Source: Kitagawia praeruptora (lineage: Eukaryota; Streptophyta; Magnoliopsida; Apiales; Apiaceae). From it: DNA of 64,000 bases. The notes beneath the pieces are model-generated. The model saw only the letters and a program-made list of their open reading frames with translations. It had not been told where the DNA came from and did no database searches. This document shows, piece after piece, positions 11,467 to 24,843 of this stretch. Made by a program: the position numbers and the translations under genes. Within the stretch, counting starts at the first letter, position 1. Each line of letters starts with the position of its first letter. The stretch is from assembly GCA_037693485.1 (NCBI GenBank), contig CM075344.1, forward strand, positions 40,396,501 to 40,460,500, read 5' to 3'.

Positions 11467-14400
11467 TCAGTAATTCAAATCAAAGTTCAATACATCAAGA
11501 ATGAATTCAGGGGCATTCCCCTGCCATTCATGGAAACCTAGCATAGAAATAGAAGTTCGGGCTAACGTATGAGCTACTATATTCGCAGATTAATAAGCAA
11601 ATTGTACCTGTACTTCATCAAGGTACTGAAAAACATCAACACATTCTGCCACAATGGAGTGGAAATTTGATTGTCCAGAACCACCATTGCAAGCATCTAC
11701 TACCTGTTTTGAATCCGTTTCAAAAATACACTTTTTAAAACCCAACCTATGAGTCCAGTCGATGGCATCCTTGAGGTTTCGAGCCTCTGCTTCCTTAACA
11801 GTCCATTCATCTACAACTTCCATACATCTCGCGTGCAGAAAACGGCCATCTTCATCTCTGATCACAGCACCAGTTCCTATATGCTGCATCCCTGGAGTTA
11901 CCGCAGCGTCGACATTTATCTTGACCCATCCTGTACTTGGTTTCTTCCACACCTTACTACCAACATTCTGGCCTCTTTTCTGCTTCACGTCCTCCTTCTG
12001 AGCATTCCTCCACTCGTCTAAAACCCGTATTGCTGTTGCTTTAGTACCATGCACAGACATACTGATATGGTCCCAAATCCATCTATTCCGTCAGTTCCAG
12101 AGATTCCAACAAAAAAGAGCTATTACAGTCACCTGATCTCGTGTACAAATAGCAAACGTTCGTATAAGCACATCAAGTACAGTATCACCTTCCACGTAGT
12201 TAATTAGACCTGATAAACCTATAGCATCCCAGACTGCTCTTGCAAATGTACATTCAAATAAGATATGAATACCATTCTCCTATTGCACATGACACCACGA
12301 GCACACAGCTTCAATATTTACACGTTTATTTCTCAGGTCAACTGCAGTTGGTAAACACATTCTACAAACACGCCAAACAAAATGAGTAATCTTACCTGGT
12401 AACTTCAGTGACCATAACTTCCTCCAAAAACTTGCATTTTCCCTGTTTTTTTCCCCTCTTAACTGATTGTAGCAGCTCCTAACTGTAAACTCCCCTTTCT
12501 CATCAAAAATCCAATACCACGAGTCCTCCATCTCCCCCTAGGCAGTGCTATTTTTGAGATTAATACCCTATCCCTTTCATTACATATGTCTCTTAGAACC
12601 TCTTCATCCCACTTTCACTCACCATTTGCATCAGACTGTCCACTTTAGTATCCTGTAACTGGTCTGGCATTTCTGTTGTAAGCATGCCATTGTTCACTTC
12701 TGGGAGCCAAGAAACCTTCCAAACGAATGTATCCTTACCATTACCTAGTTTCCTTCAGCATCCCTGTTTCACAGTCTCCTGAGCCGACATGATGCTACGC
12801 CACATATAACTAGGATTATCCCCCACTTTAGCATTCAAAAAGTCTATTTTTGGGAAATATCTAACTTTCATTATGCTTGTAACAAATTTATTCTCCCCAT
12901 TTACCAACCTCCACCCTTGCTTCACGAGCATCGCCAGATTAAATTTTTGCAAATCCTTATACCCCAACCCACCACTCTCCTTGTCTTCACACATTCTTCC
13001 CCACGCCATCCACTTAATGCCCTTACTTTGTCCTCCATTACCCCACCAAAACTTATTCATTTGCCTTTGGATCACACTACATACTTCAGTCGGTATAGTC
13101 ATAAGATTCATCTAGAAATTTGGCACCACTTGACCTGCTGACTTCAATAAAGTATATTTCCCCGCCTTCAACATCTTCTTATTACTCCGAAGCTGTAGTT
13201 TTTGTTTCACCTTGTCAGTAAGGAAACCAAAAACTTCCTTCTTTTTTCTTCCCACTGCCATTGGTATACCCAAATATTTGCCAGGTGTATCCACTTCCAC
13301 CACCTCTAGAGTTTCACAGATCCTTCTTTTATCTTCTACTGCTGTATTTGGACTGAACGTGATGCTAGATTTAGTGAAATTGATCGCTTGCCCCGACACT
13401 GCCTCATATCTTTTCAGAACATTTTTCATTACTCCAACATCACCCATCGTTGCTTTAAAGAACAGATAACAATCATCAGCAAATAATAAATGAGATACCC
13501 TTGCTGCTCCGTTAGCAATCTTACAACCATGAAGTAATCCAACCTCTTCATTCCTTCTGATCATCGAGCTAAGACCTTCCGCACATAGTATATAGACATA
13601 AGGGGAAATAAGATCCCCTTGGCGTATGCCTCTCTCTGGTTTTACCTCACCAAATACTATGCCTTGTTGCAAAAAACTATACGAAACAGTCCTAATACAT
13701 GTCATTATTCTAGCAATCCACATCTGATGAAAACCAAATTTTCTTAACATATGATCAGCAAACATCCATTCAAACCGATCGTATGCTTTAGAAATATCAA
13801 TTTTTAAGCCTGCATATCCATACTTCCCTTGGGTTTATCTTCGAAGATAGTGATTTAATTCAAACGCCACCAAGGCATTATCTGTCAGTAACCTTCCTTC
13901 CACAAAAGCACTTTGGTTTATAGAGACCAGGCTAGGCAAACAACATTTAAGTCTATTAGCCATTACTTTCGACAGGATTCTAAACAGCACATTACATAAT
14001 GATATCGGCCTCAAATCAGTCATGTACTGAGGGTTTTTTACTTTCGGAATAAGGCAAACTATAGTACAGTTTACCTCAAGCTTCATTTCTCCAGTTTCAA
14101 AGAAATCCACACAGAATTTTACCACATCGTTACCAACTATACTCCAGTATGTTTGATAAAATGCAGGGTTAAGTCCATCATCACCCGGTGATTTCTCTGG
14201 ATGCATCGAGAATACAGATGCTTTAACCTCCTCTTGCTCAATAGGCTGAATCAGATACATATTCTGCTCCTCAGTGACCTGTGGGACTACCTCTCTTTCT
14301 GTTATCACCTCTGTGCTTTCTGTAGATTTAAACAATCTTCCAAAATAATCCACCACAATTTCCTGCATACCTTCAGCTGTTTCTTTCCATTCTCCGACAT

Positions 14401-15525
14401 CGTTCCTCAAACCTTTTAATTGATTTTGCTTCTTTCATCTTGTAGCAAAATTATGAAAAAATCTAGAATTTTGATCCCCAAGTTTTAACCAAAATTGCTT
14501 TGCCCTTTGACTCCAGAAAATTTCTCGTTTCTCCAGCAAGCGAAGATACTTATCTCTTTCCTCATTATACATCCTAGCCCCATACTCATCCCGTCTCGAT
14601 CTTAACCTAGTCAATATTCCCTTACTCTGCTTAATCTTCAACCCCAAGTCCTTCAACTGTCCCCCACCCCACTCCTCCAGCTTCATCGTGTAATATTGAA
14701 TTTTATCCATAATACTGACTCCCTCATGGGTATCCCAGCTGTCCTTGATTAAGTTATAGAAATCTGCTTCCTTTATCCATATGTTTTCGAACCTGAAACG
14801 TCTACCTCTTGGGACATATACTTCCCTGTTCAGCTCTATTACCAACGGAAGGTGGTCCGACGTTGACACATCCCAAACTCTGACCTGAGCATCAGGGAAC
14901 ATATGCTGCCATCTCTCATTCGCTAAACCTCTATCAAGACGTTCCTACAACCAATTTTGTTGACCCCTTGATCTCTCCCATGTGAATTCGTTACCTATAA
15001 ATCCCATATCCCTCAATCCACAATCATTTACCGTATCTGTAAACCCATCTAGCAGTACCCTAAGTTGAGGTCTACCCCCAAGCTTTTCGTGTGCAAACAT
15101 CATATCATTAAAATCACCTACCACACACCATGGTAACCTTTACTCATCAACTAACTCTCGTAGTAAATTCCAAGACTCCTGCATTCTATATCTCTCAGGA
15201 CACCCATAGAACCCTGTATACCTCCAACGACCTACTTGCTCACAAGCAACTTCGAAATCTATATAATGATTACAACTACCCTTTATTTCTACCGCTCCAG
15301 CACTTTTCCATAATAATGCTAAACCACCACCTTGTCCCTCTGATTCAACGACAAAACAATCTGCAAAAATGAATCATTCTACATCACTTCTCTACTTTTT
15401 TCTTATTTTTCTAGAATTTTAGAAAGAAAGATTAAACTGGGCCTTACTTGTTGGACTATCTCCTTAAAAAAATTAACTGCTCGTGAGTTGGCCAGCCCAC
15501 GACAGTTCCACCCTATAAGACTCAT
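11467..15525 (-). pseudogene. LINE ORF2 (endonuclease, reverse transcriptase, zf-RVT, RNase H), broken
   Basis: The reading frame starts MSLIGWNCRGLANSRAV at 15525, the usual start of the apurinic-like endonuclease domain. GDFND near 15105 and a TSDHLPLVIEL block near 14840 are endonuclease motifs. RT segments follow: MHPEKSPGDDGLNPAFY (about 14200), LRPISLCNVLFRI (about 14010), IRQGDLISPY (about 13620) and the catalytic LLFADD (about 13475). A zf-RVT segment with CSWCHV lies near 12290. An RNase H-like domain (KINVDAAV, FETDSKQ) lies at 11935-11700. The open segments 14902-14435, 14410-13835, 13765-13112, 13111-12755, 12531-12280 and 12060-11590 are separated by stops and frameshifts. The frame continues past a TAA at about 11590 to a TGA at 11469-11467. 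Confidence 0.85.
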
Positions 15526-16712
15526 AATCCTTGGCGGGCCTGGAGACCAAGATCCGCCATTTGCACATTTTTTGGATCGCTACTTCCTTGGGTTTCATTT
15601 ACTTCACTCAATTTTATTGGCCCATCTGTTGCCATCTGTATCGGCCCATCATCAGCTATCTGCTCAATATTCTCAACTTGGCACCTTTTTGAATCAAATA
15701 CAATATTATCCTCCTGATTTTCCTCATTTTCTAGATCCATCACATTTAATTTTCTGTTAGGCTCTTCTCCCTGATTTCTTGCCAACACTGTTATCCTTCC
15801 CCTCTCTGCATTATTTTCGCCAACAATCCTATCTACATCCTGAAATCTCGCCAGAGTATTCTCCTCACATCCCCTGCTACCCGAAAAATCAGTTTGGCTA
15901 GTGCTTCCCGCCCACTGTGAGCCCCCACCACCACCGTTCCTCAGCCACCTTGCTCCTGTATTGCTTTTAACACCTCTGCCCGGTGCTCTGAGCCATGTTC
16001 CATATGCTTTCTCTATTACCTTTCCTGCATTTGCATATACAATGTTGTAGTCCCTTTCTCCATGTCCCAATATTTCACAGACAAAACAAAACGTTGGTAA
16101 TCTCTCATATTTAAAATTGATCCAACTCCATTCTCCTCCATCCCTCTTGATTTTCATCCTGCGTTTTAATGGTTTACTGACCTTCATTTGAACTCGAACT
16201 CAGACATACTCTCTCCAATTACCATCATTTTTTGCCAGGTCTGATTTGACATATTTACCAATATAATTGCCAATACTTTGCAGTATATTTTCTGATATGA
16301 AACCAATCGGTAGATCATAGACTTGCACCCACATTTCCATATCTTCCAATATCACCTCCCTTGGATTCCTGTTCTCCTGGACTTCACTGCAAACTAACAG
16401 GTTTTGTTCAAAAGACCACGTGCCTCCTTCAAGAACTTTTTGTAGATCCAGTGGATGGTAAAAAACAAACGTGTATCTCATTCCTCTTATATCATGAATT
16501 TCAACTCCTTCCTTCGGGCGCCATAAAGCTGCTAACAAGTTCTGCATTGCCGTAAAATTAATATTCTTTTCCGTCAAGAAACGTCCGACCAATACCAATT
16601 CGTCTTTCTTCTTCACGATCTCCTCAGATGCAACAATCACCCCTCCTTCCTCTTCATCTTCTATCTACAACTTTGCATATAGTTCATCCAATGATTGTTT
16701 TGAATACTCCAT
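15522..16712 (-). pseudogene. LINE ORF1 (DUF4283 plus CCHC zinc knuckle), broken
   Basis: Nucleic-acid-binding ORF1 protein of a plant LINE, about 396 codons from ATG at 16712 to TGA at 15522. The N-terminal half (16640-16200) is a DUF4283-type domain, with blocks such as MRYTFVFYHPLDLQKVLEGG. It is followed by a zinc-knuckle region, LPTFCFVCEILGHGERDY. The last Cys of the CX2CX4HX4C knuckle is Tyr here. Two in-frame stops interrupt it: TAG at 16667-16665 and TGA at 16202-16200, the latter one transition from an Arg CGA codon. The stop overlaps the ORF2 start as ATGA. A Gly/Ser-rich C-terminal tail is as expected. Not functional as read. Confidence 0.85.
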
Positions 16713-17450
16713 GAAAGAAATATAACTGAATACTAATGAAATGGATACTTGGTTGGTATCACGATGAAATAAAACTTATACTTGTTACTTGAACAAGACA
16801 GAAAAAACTCTCACCATAGGGAGAGACAAAGTAACAAATGTAGCTAAGAATTAAGTTTAAATTATGTATGCTACATGTTAGCATATTTCTTCACATCAAA
16901 TTTCAGTAAGTAGAATTGCATCTAGAAAACAAATAAACACAATAATTTATTGTAAATTTCTCCTTGTGTTCATACATTAATTGTTTTATGAATTAGGTGA
17001 AGTATTTTTGTTATAATTGCAAAGTTATCTAGCTCTCTGGTCTACGTAAACCACAAGTACATTTTGGTTTCTAAATTTTGTCTTAGGCTCCCGATACGTC
17101 AAATCGGGCTAGACATCATCTTGTGCGAGATGATGAGTAAAGCAGATAACATCAAACTCATATTTCTATCTTAATTAGGTCTTAATCTCACTATACATTT
17201 TTTCAAACCATTATGTATTCATACGCGTGACTTGACTATCAGAATATTTTAATTATCGAAAAAAACAAAATAGAAGGAATCATAGTTTTCACCATGTTGA
17301 TGAAGGAAATATTAGTGGATTAAATTATACCAAGAACAATTCAACAGCTATGAATGATGATGTACTTGATAAAAATTTGTATGATTTTTTCGTATCTAGG
17401 AGCACATACATATATGATTCTCTCTCTAAATCAAAACCCATGCTGCCTAA
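16713..17450. other. AT-rich DNA between LINE and CACTA elements
   Basis: May include the LINE 5' untranslated region next to 16712. Nothing else identified. Confidence 0.5.
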
Positions 17451-17554
17451 CACTATAACGGATCAATTTTGTTGGTCGAACGATGGTCGGACTATTTAAA
17501 CGATCGGATGATCATTTACAATAAGATTTTAACCGACACTACAAGAAAACAGGG

Positions 17555-17835
17555 ATACTTGCGACCGAATTATAACATAGAATCCGTCGCAATCCCCTTA
17601 ATTTACGACGGAAGAATTCCGTCACAATTGCCTCGTCGCAAGTTCACCATTCCGTCACAAATTCTTATTCCGTCGCAAAGTTATAGTGGACCCACTTGAG
17701 TTTTCTGACTGATAATCTGTCACAAATTATGACAGAATCATCCGTCACAAATATATATTATGATGGAATTACTTGTCACAAATTGTGACAGAATTAACAA
17801 TCATAAATATAAATTGTGACGGATGATTCCGTCAC
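17555..17835. repeat. Left (3') subterminal repeat array of the CACTA element
   Basis: Multiple copies in both orientations of CCGTCGCAA, CCGTCACAA, TACGACGG and TTGTGACGG. In the En/Spm family such words are transposase binding sites; binding here is inferred. Confidence 0.85.
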
Positions 17836-18235
17836 AATCCTTATAATAATTTCTGAAATTTCCGGTCACTACACATGACAACATTTGTATATATTATCCC
17901 TGCCAACAAAATATATCAAATCTACACAATTTTAATATATCAACAAACAAGAAAAATAAATATCTTCATTCACCACAAAAAACTACTATAATATATTTAA
18001 ACTTGTCAAAACGACAACAAAATGATCCACTACAGTTTTATGTAATACTGAAAAACCACCATATGGTCTATTCTAAACCGATTACCTGAACTACAACCAA
18101 GTTACTACCTTCGCAACAAAAGCAGATACATATCTTAATTGAAATCCATCATCCCAAAATTACAAAAGATAATCGGCATACGTTCGTAATAACTACCAAA
18201 ATAAGCTACTAGAGCTTTCCTTTCCTCATTATAGT

Positions 18236-21200
18236 CTAATCCCCCCTTGTACGACGTTGATCAGGTTGTGGAGAATGAGGTAGATGGCGAGTATCATTCC
18301 CATCAAAGCTTGAACCATCCTCATGCATAATGGACTTACCCTTACCATTTTCCTACAAATTTGTAAATAGACAAGATCATTAAGCTAATAGAACAAGTTC
18401 AACACTAAATAAAGATAAACAACATGTTGTTTAACAAATAACTCACCTTGTTGCTATTAGATTTTTGACGTGCTTGGATGTCCGTAAACACCGAGACCAT
18501 AACCCGCACCAACTCTGACATAGTCCCCATGCTCAACGGATGGTCTGATGGCAGCTCACCATCTCCCTCCGCCATAGACACTGACTTCTCCAACAAAAGA
18601 ACCTGCTCAGGTGCAAGATGAAAATCTTCCGGGTGCGCACGTGCATGTGCTACAGTTTTGTCAACAGTTTGAATTACAAAATCATCTGCCATGTGGAGAG
18701 ATCTGCCATTAGTGGAAGCGTCGGATTCATCATCCTCGTATCTCCGGCGCCTTTTACGAGATCGCTTAATTGCTGCAAATACATATGTACACATATATAA
18801 AATCTATTGACAACAATGAACCACATAATGCTTTAAAAAATAAAAAGAAAATGAGAGTTTAATTACTCTTAGCAATTAAAACAACTTGCAAGTTCTATCA
18901 AAACACGAAACCTATTTAAACACAATAACAACTCTTGATATTTTTTACCAAATGTTGTCTGCATAAGTAAATTCCAATACATCGGACTCCATCCACAATA
19001 TCGGGTCTGTAATCCAGTTCCAAATGCTTTATAATTCATGCAAGCATGATGCTATTTTGATATGCAAGTAATTATTATTGCCACTTCTAGCTATTTGATA
19101 ATTTACATCCTGATCTAGGCAGCTGATCTTCAGACTTCTAAAGACATTGTTTCAGGATTGTTATCGATTCACAAAGCATAGAACTGGACCAGAATTACAT
19201 ACAAATTTGAATTTGTAGATCATATTTGCGACAACGTAGTTTACTAATGGTAATTGCAAATTAAGATGGTGGGAATTATGCAGTTGTAGAATCTACAGGC
19301 TTTCTAAGAATTTGTAGTCTAAATACGTGGTCAATATGTTAGGAATAAGGCTCAATTATAGCGACTGATGCTAAATGTATAAATTATCAGGGAGAATGTT
19401 TATAACCGGAAAAAGACTCAAATATTAAATTAACAAGAATTAACATACTCAAATTAACTCCTTGACAATATCAGATAAATGAAATTAATTGAAATTATAC
19501 GTGCAACACATTTAATTGTATGTAAGAATATAAAGGCAGTAAATAACTAAGTGTATAAAATCATACATATAATATCAGAAGCTTTGGCGCGAGGAACACC
19601 GATAATGCTATTCTTCTGCACACCAACAGCCTCTGCCCATATGTGGATGGGCGCATCATTGGGGTCCGCATTTTGCTTCTGGCACAGTTCAACATAACGT
19701 TCCTGTATACAGTTTATAATAAATTTAAATTATTTTCTGAACATGCATGTATCATGTGTCTAAATCCACATTCTTCTATATAAGGTATCAATAAATGTTA
19801 ATGTACATGGATCAAAGGATTATGTCACCCTTTCCAGTTTAAAATATAAACTTACCATAAGAACGCCTACAGCCTCTGAAGTGTACACACCATTTTCATC
19901 AATGTGCGTTTTCAGGAACAAATGATATTCCCCAGGTTCCTTACCGGTTTCATCAAGTACATCCTGTCAAATTTTATACCAGTAACACATTAGGTAATCT
20001 ATTTCCTCACAATTATATGAGTAATCTTTGCAATGAGGAAATTAAAGGGATACATAAATTTGATTGAAGTTAATATAAAATAATTACATAAAATAATATG
20101 GAAATTAATCTATTTAATTTAATTACATGAAATATCCATTTGATGATCTTGTCGTTCTTGTTCTTTTACTTAGTGTCTAGATGCTATGAAAAGCTTAAAA
20201 CAACATATCCTAAACGACAATATATGCTTCAATAAAGTTTCAAGATGCCACAACTACATGACCAAACATTTATTCACTTGAAATATGGCCTCCAATCCCA
20301 CCTATATATGCATTCTACACTTTTTATGGAAAACAAATTAGTTTTTCACTTTAGAAAAAATAGAAAACATACCCAAGCACGACGTCGGAAAGAAGTGGCA
20401 CCAGATTTGTGTGGATGTTTCTGCTTCTTTCGATTTTTCTTGGCTGCTTCAGACTTCTTTTGAAACTCGGGTGAGTCCCAATACTCACAAAAAACTTTCC
20501 ATACAGCTTCTGTAAGATATGGGGGTCTGTGATCAAGAAATGACCCCCTTCTCCTTAATCAGTGTCAGGACACGTTTTCGCTCATTGGCTTGAGTCTTGC
20601 GTATATTTTCGTGCATATGAAAGCTTACTGCTCTACGAGCATCCTGCTCAACGAGCATCCTGCTCAGTCCCATATCTAGAATCGTATGTGTAGTACCTCT
20701 GCAACAACAAGTGAGATACATTGCATAATAGGTAAGTATATTACAATTGTAGTCAACAACCCGTATATGCAATTGAAATTAAAATGAAAACTACGTACAA
20801 AAAACTTTTTCCTGATCAACCTCCACCAATGCGGGCACAACCTATCGATATCCTTCGTGCCAACACAACCCACTGGCCAATAGATGCGCATAAGAGCAAG
20901 CAAGGTACGAGTAGCAGTTGGATTATCAATCCTGAAGAGGTTACACTTTATAATCAATGCAAGTGATAGTAGAAATGATTTATTAACACAGCTTCAACAA
21001 GACAAGGCAAGACTCAAGAGCCTTTTAATTTATATCAATTTGGGATTCTGAAATGATTACAACCATATTAATATTCATAGTAAACCTAGACTAACACTAA
21101 TCGAACTTTAGCTTTGGAACCTAATCTCATATTTAAGTAAAAGAAATAACAACAAAAAAAAAATTCTACATAATTACTTAAAACAATACAATTAACATGT

Positions 21201-22288
21201 AAGCTTGAAACACATGTATTATTGAACACTTGATATTTTAAACTAAAGCATTAAATCAACTGAAGGTTGTGGGGTAGAAGTGGTTTAGCATAGAAAACTT
21301 ACACTTTCTTAGCCATTCGAATGGGTTTAGGTTGGTCAGGGACTTTAGCATACGCACCAAGTGAATATCCCCGCCTGGAATAAAAGAGATCATCTCCGTC
21401 ATCAGTGTCAGTTCCACTACCATCACTGCCTCCGCCATCCTCACTATCATAATCCTCAGCTTCGTCATCGTTATTGCCACTCGCATCAACATCATCATAT
21501 TGATCATCTTCTTCAGAATCGTCGGAACCAACATCATACAAGTCATCATTTCCCCTACCACTCATGCTTCCACCATCAATCCTGCCACCACCTCTATGAC
21601 CACCACCGCCATGACCACCAACATAAGTACTACCACCTTTCCTTCCAGTAGCACTATGACTGCTACCACCACCAGTACGAACACCACCAAAACTACGAAA
21701 CCTGTCACCACCTCTGCTACCACCTCCGCTATTGCCACCACCATCCCGACCACTGCTGAAACTAAGAAACCTATCACCACCTTCATTGTTGCCACCACCA
21801 TCCCGACCACCGCTAAAACTAAGAAACCTATTACCACCTTCGTTGTTGCCACCACCATCACGACCACCGCTGAAACTAAGAAACCCATCACAACCACTAA
21901 TATCACCACCAAGAATCCCATCACTATTATGACTACTACCTACATGACGGCGATCATGAATACTACCGCCTCTTCTTTCACCACCACCTACACGACCACC
22001 AACATGAATACTACCAGTTATCCTTTCACCGCTACCGACACGACCACCACTGCCACCAAAAAACTTTCCACCACCTCTACTATTGCAACCATCAATACTG
22101 CCACCACCTCTCCCACCAAGACCCCTGCCACCACCTTGACTACCTGTAAAACTCCTTCCAATACTACCACCACCTCTCCTTCCACCACCAGTAAAACTAC
22201 TGCCACCACTTCTCCTGCCCCCACCAGTTAAACTACCACCACCACCATTTCCACAACCTGCACTACCACCTGGTCTCTTTGTTGACAT
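18236..22288 (-). pseudogene. CACTA TNP1-like (Plant_transposase, Ptta/En-Spm) gene with an extended Gly-rich N-terminus, frameshifted
   Basis: Seven exons with GT-AG junctions: 22288-21303, 20931-20799, 20698-20373, 19963-19856, 19702-19567, 18772-18447, 18352-18236. All phases agree except in exon 3. That exon contains a 16-bp direct duplication (around 20640-20671) and a five-G run near 20545 where four G would keep the frame. Removing the 17 extra bases makes exon 3 divisible by three. Exon 1 is a Gly/Arg/Ser-rich stretch with 19-residue repeats, followed by an acidic Asp/Glu/Ser stretch. The later exons are transposase-like, with RTLLALMRIYWPVG in exon 2, VWKVFCEYWDSPEFQKKS in exon 3 and EPGEYHLFLKTHIDENG in exon 4. 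They end in a basic KRSRKRRRRY patch. In En/Spm the TNPA-type protein binds subterminal repeats. The intact product would have had about 704 residues. Confidence 0.8.
21734..21905 (-). repeat. 57-bp tandem repeats in TNP1 exon 1
   Basis: Three copies of a 57-bp unit starting near 21734, 21791 and 21848. Each encodes a 19-residue repeat of the type RFLSFSGGRDGGGNNEGGD. They keep the reading frame. Confidence 0.85.
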
Positions 22289-22300
22289 CCTATAATACAC

Positions 22301-23500
22301 AAATTACAATATATTAATACAAAAATAAAATCACTTAAAGCAACATCTCCCCATCATAAAAACAAAGACTAAACAAAAATTAGGGACCAGATACTAGATA
22401 ATCTCCCATGCAAGCGAGGATATTAAACAAAGAAGCATACAAACAATTCATTACAATTAATAGAAAACTGAAACAATTCATTTAGAAAATCATAAAATAA
22501 GATAAATCATAATTTGTATTTAATCAAAAACCTTGACATAGTTTTTGGGGATTCGCTCTCTTTTGTATATAATAAAAAACAGAGCACAAAACAGAGCAAA
22601 GAGGAATAATATAAACATATGGGTTAGAGGAAAATATACACTGAATAATACAAACGAACAAAGAGGAATTACTTTAAAACCAAGAACAAAAAGATTCAAA
22701 TTTCTAAAATCAAGAACAAAAAGATTCAAAAATATACACTGAAGGAAATTGATTTTATTACCCTTAACTTGAGCAGCGTGAAAGATACCCTTAACTTGAG
22801 TTGGCCCAAAAACCCTAATTGAGATGTACAAGATTGAGATATAGATAGTGTATATAGATAGTTAAACTCTACAGATATAGATATAGATGTATATTTAGAT
22901 ATAGATAGTTTAATTCTACAGATTTTAGATGGTAAAGATTAAAACCCTAATCCATTTTCAGAAAGGGATAGACGAGCGGCGCTATTGACTGGTAGAAGTG
23001 TGTAGAAATGAGGGGTTTTCCAAAGACTATATTGTATTGGGTAAACGACACCGTTTCATGAAGCCCGGTAATATGAAATTTTCACATTACTTAAGCCCGG
23101 TAACATGAAATTTTCACAAAAAATTTCAGAGCCCGGTAACATGAAATTTTTGCAAAAAAAATCAGAGCCCGACAATTTTCAGTAATTAATCATTTTTTTC
23201 TTTTAATAATTGGACTGTGTTAATTAAATTAAATTTATGTAGCAAAGATTAATTTTGAATTAGGAATTATGAAAATCAAAGATTAGGAATTATGAAAATC
23301 AAAGATAAAAAAAAATATGACCGACTTACATTATCATTTAAGTAGCATAATTATTTTTTATTATGTTTAATAAAATTATTTGGGAATGATATTTAGTAAC
23401 AAAAATTCAACAATATTTATTTTTAAGATACAGTTTTTTGATTAAAATTGTTCACTGACTATAATATATTTAATTTAATTTTGAAAAAAAAATTAGGAAC
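22301..23500 (-). other. TNP1 upstream region inside the CACTA element
   Basis: Likely promoter and leader of the TNP1-like gene. GATATAGATATAG-type short repeats lie at 22830-22930. A tandem unit with GCCCGGTAACATGAAATTTT repeats three to four times at 23062-23170. No ORF is supported. Confidence 0.5.
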
Positions 23501-23504
23501 TTCG

Positions 23505-23640
23505 CATTTACCAGAACTTAAGACGGAAAGCTAAACATCAGTCGCAAATAAACAAGTTTGCGACAGAATTCTAAAATATCTGTCGCAAATTCGAGACTTT
23601 ACGACGGATTTATAATGTCCGTTGTAAGTTACCAAAATTT
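23505..23640. repeat. Internal CACTA subterminal-type repeat cluster
   Basis: Words such as GTCGCAAATAAAC, TTTGCGACAG, CTGTCGCAAATTC and TACGACGGATTT match those near the element ends. Here they lie mid-element, between TNP2 and TNP1 and about 1.2 kb upstream of the TNP1 start. They may form a transposase-responsive promoter or be the scar of an internal rearrangement. Confidence 0.75.
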
Positions 23641-23736
23641 TCCAGAATATACGTTCTGCTTCATCTCACTTCTGCCCAATATTAATATTAACCTGCTCAT
23701 TCAGCAACAACATAAATCCAGTTTAAATATCATTTC

Positions 23737-24828
23737 TGTAATATCCCGTAATTTTTAGAATAATATTAATAAAGAATAATAGAATAAAATGGATTAAAAT
23801 TAGATAATAAATAGGATTTAAAATTGGTTTAGCTTAATTGGGCCTAAAATATGGATCGGATTTGAATAGAGATAACTTGTAGGCTTGGACATAGGGTTTT
23901 ATAACGTTATAAATACATCATATTCTTCTTCCTCATCTTTTATAATAAAATTCGTAGGGTTTTTTACACACAAATCAGCAGTCTTATAAAATTCGTAGAA
24001 AATTCATCGTTAGTCAGAATTCGTTGATTCTGGACTTTTCGGAAAGGTCTTTTCATGCTCTACAACTTTCGTTCTTTACGTTTTTCAAGAAAACATCGTT
24101 TAGAGGGCCAAAAAGTCAAAATACAGATCTGATCAGGAGTGGTTGTGTTTTGGATTCTTGTTTTTCCGTTTAGAGGTAAGTTTCTAATTGATTCTTGCTA
24201 GTGTTTTCCAAATTATGTGTTATGTGTACGTATTTGTTATCAAACTTGGGCTAAGTGATTATATTTTGAAGTTATATGTATTATTGTATATATGTGTTAT
24301 GTGTAAGCAATAGTCTTGGCACTCTGATTTATGCCATGGTTTGAGAAAATAAGAATAAGAATAAGGACCGAGTCACCGGGTTGTAGTGACAGTTTTCTAA
24401 AAATTTAGGACCGTTATCACCGGGTTGTAGTGGTCGTGGTAAGATTTGTGAGTTTCAAGTTATTGTTGTTATGTGCTATCGAATTGTATCGAATAAGAAT
24501 AAGTGCATCATAAGTGATTGTTTCGTATATCGTTATTATATCGTATTGAATATTATACTATCTTGTATTATATGTGTTACTTGGCCTTACTAGTTGGATC
24601 GATTGGTTACTTGCTGGGCTGTATAGCTCATTACTTACAATTTTCAGGTTCGGTGTAAGATCGAGTGGGATAGCATTGGAGTTCAAGGATCTTAGGTTCG
24701 GAGTAGATTGTCATTGTTAGCTGCGCTATTGTAATAAGTACCTTTGTAATTGACTTTTGGTTTAATAAATTGTAATTTGTTTTAGTTTTCGATTTAGAAT
24801 TAATAGTCCGAAAAGTCGGGTTGTTATA
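23737..24828 (+). repeat. LTR copy 1
   Basis: Starts TGTAATATCCCGTAA, ends GGGTTGTTATA; TATAAATA at 23908-23915 is the likely promoter. It differs from copy 2 at only about ten positions. Confidence 0.85.
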
Positions 24829-24830
24829 GT

Positions 24831-24843
24831 TGGTATCAAGAGC
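24831..24843 (+). other. Primer binding site (initiator tRNA-Met type)
   Basis: TGGTATCAAGAGC lies two bases after the LTR end. It matches the common plant PBS TGGTATCAGAGC with one extra A. The same site recurs at 26090-26102. Confidence 0.75.

Larger units (their letters stand above)
11433..16712 (-). mobile_element. Full-length but decayed L1-type LINE
   Basis: The element runs right to left: ORF1 starts at 16712, ORF2 overlaps its end at 15525, and the 3' tail ends in 14 A (T run at 11433-11446). Both ORFs are present in the order of plant L1-clade LINEs. At least two stops in ORF1 and several stops and frameshifts in ORF2 make it inactive. The 5' UTR end and target duplication could not be located. 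Confidence 0.88.

Noticed and set aside
21361..22231. Plus-strand Thr/Pro-rich ORFs
   Set aside because: They are antisense shadows of the Gly-rich TNP1 exon; the minus-strand reading joins in phase to transposase exons.
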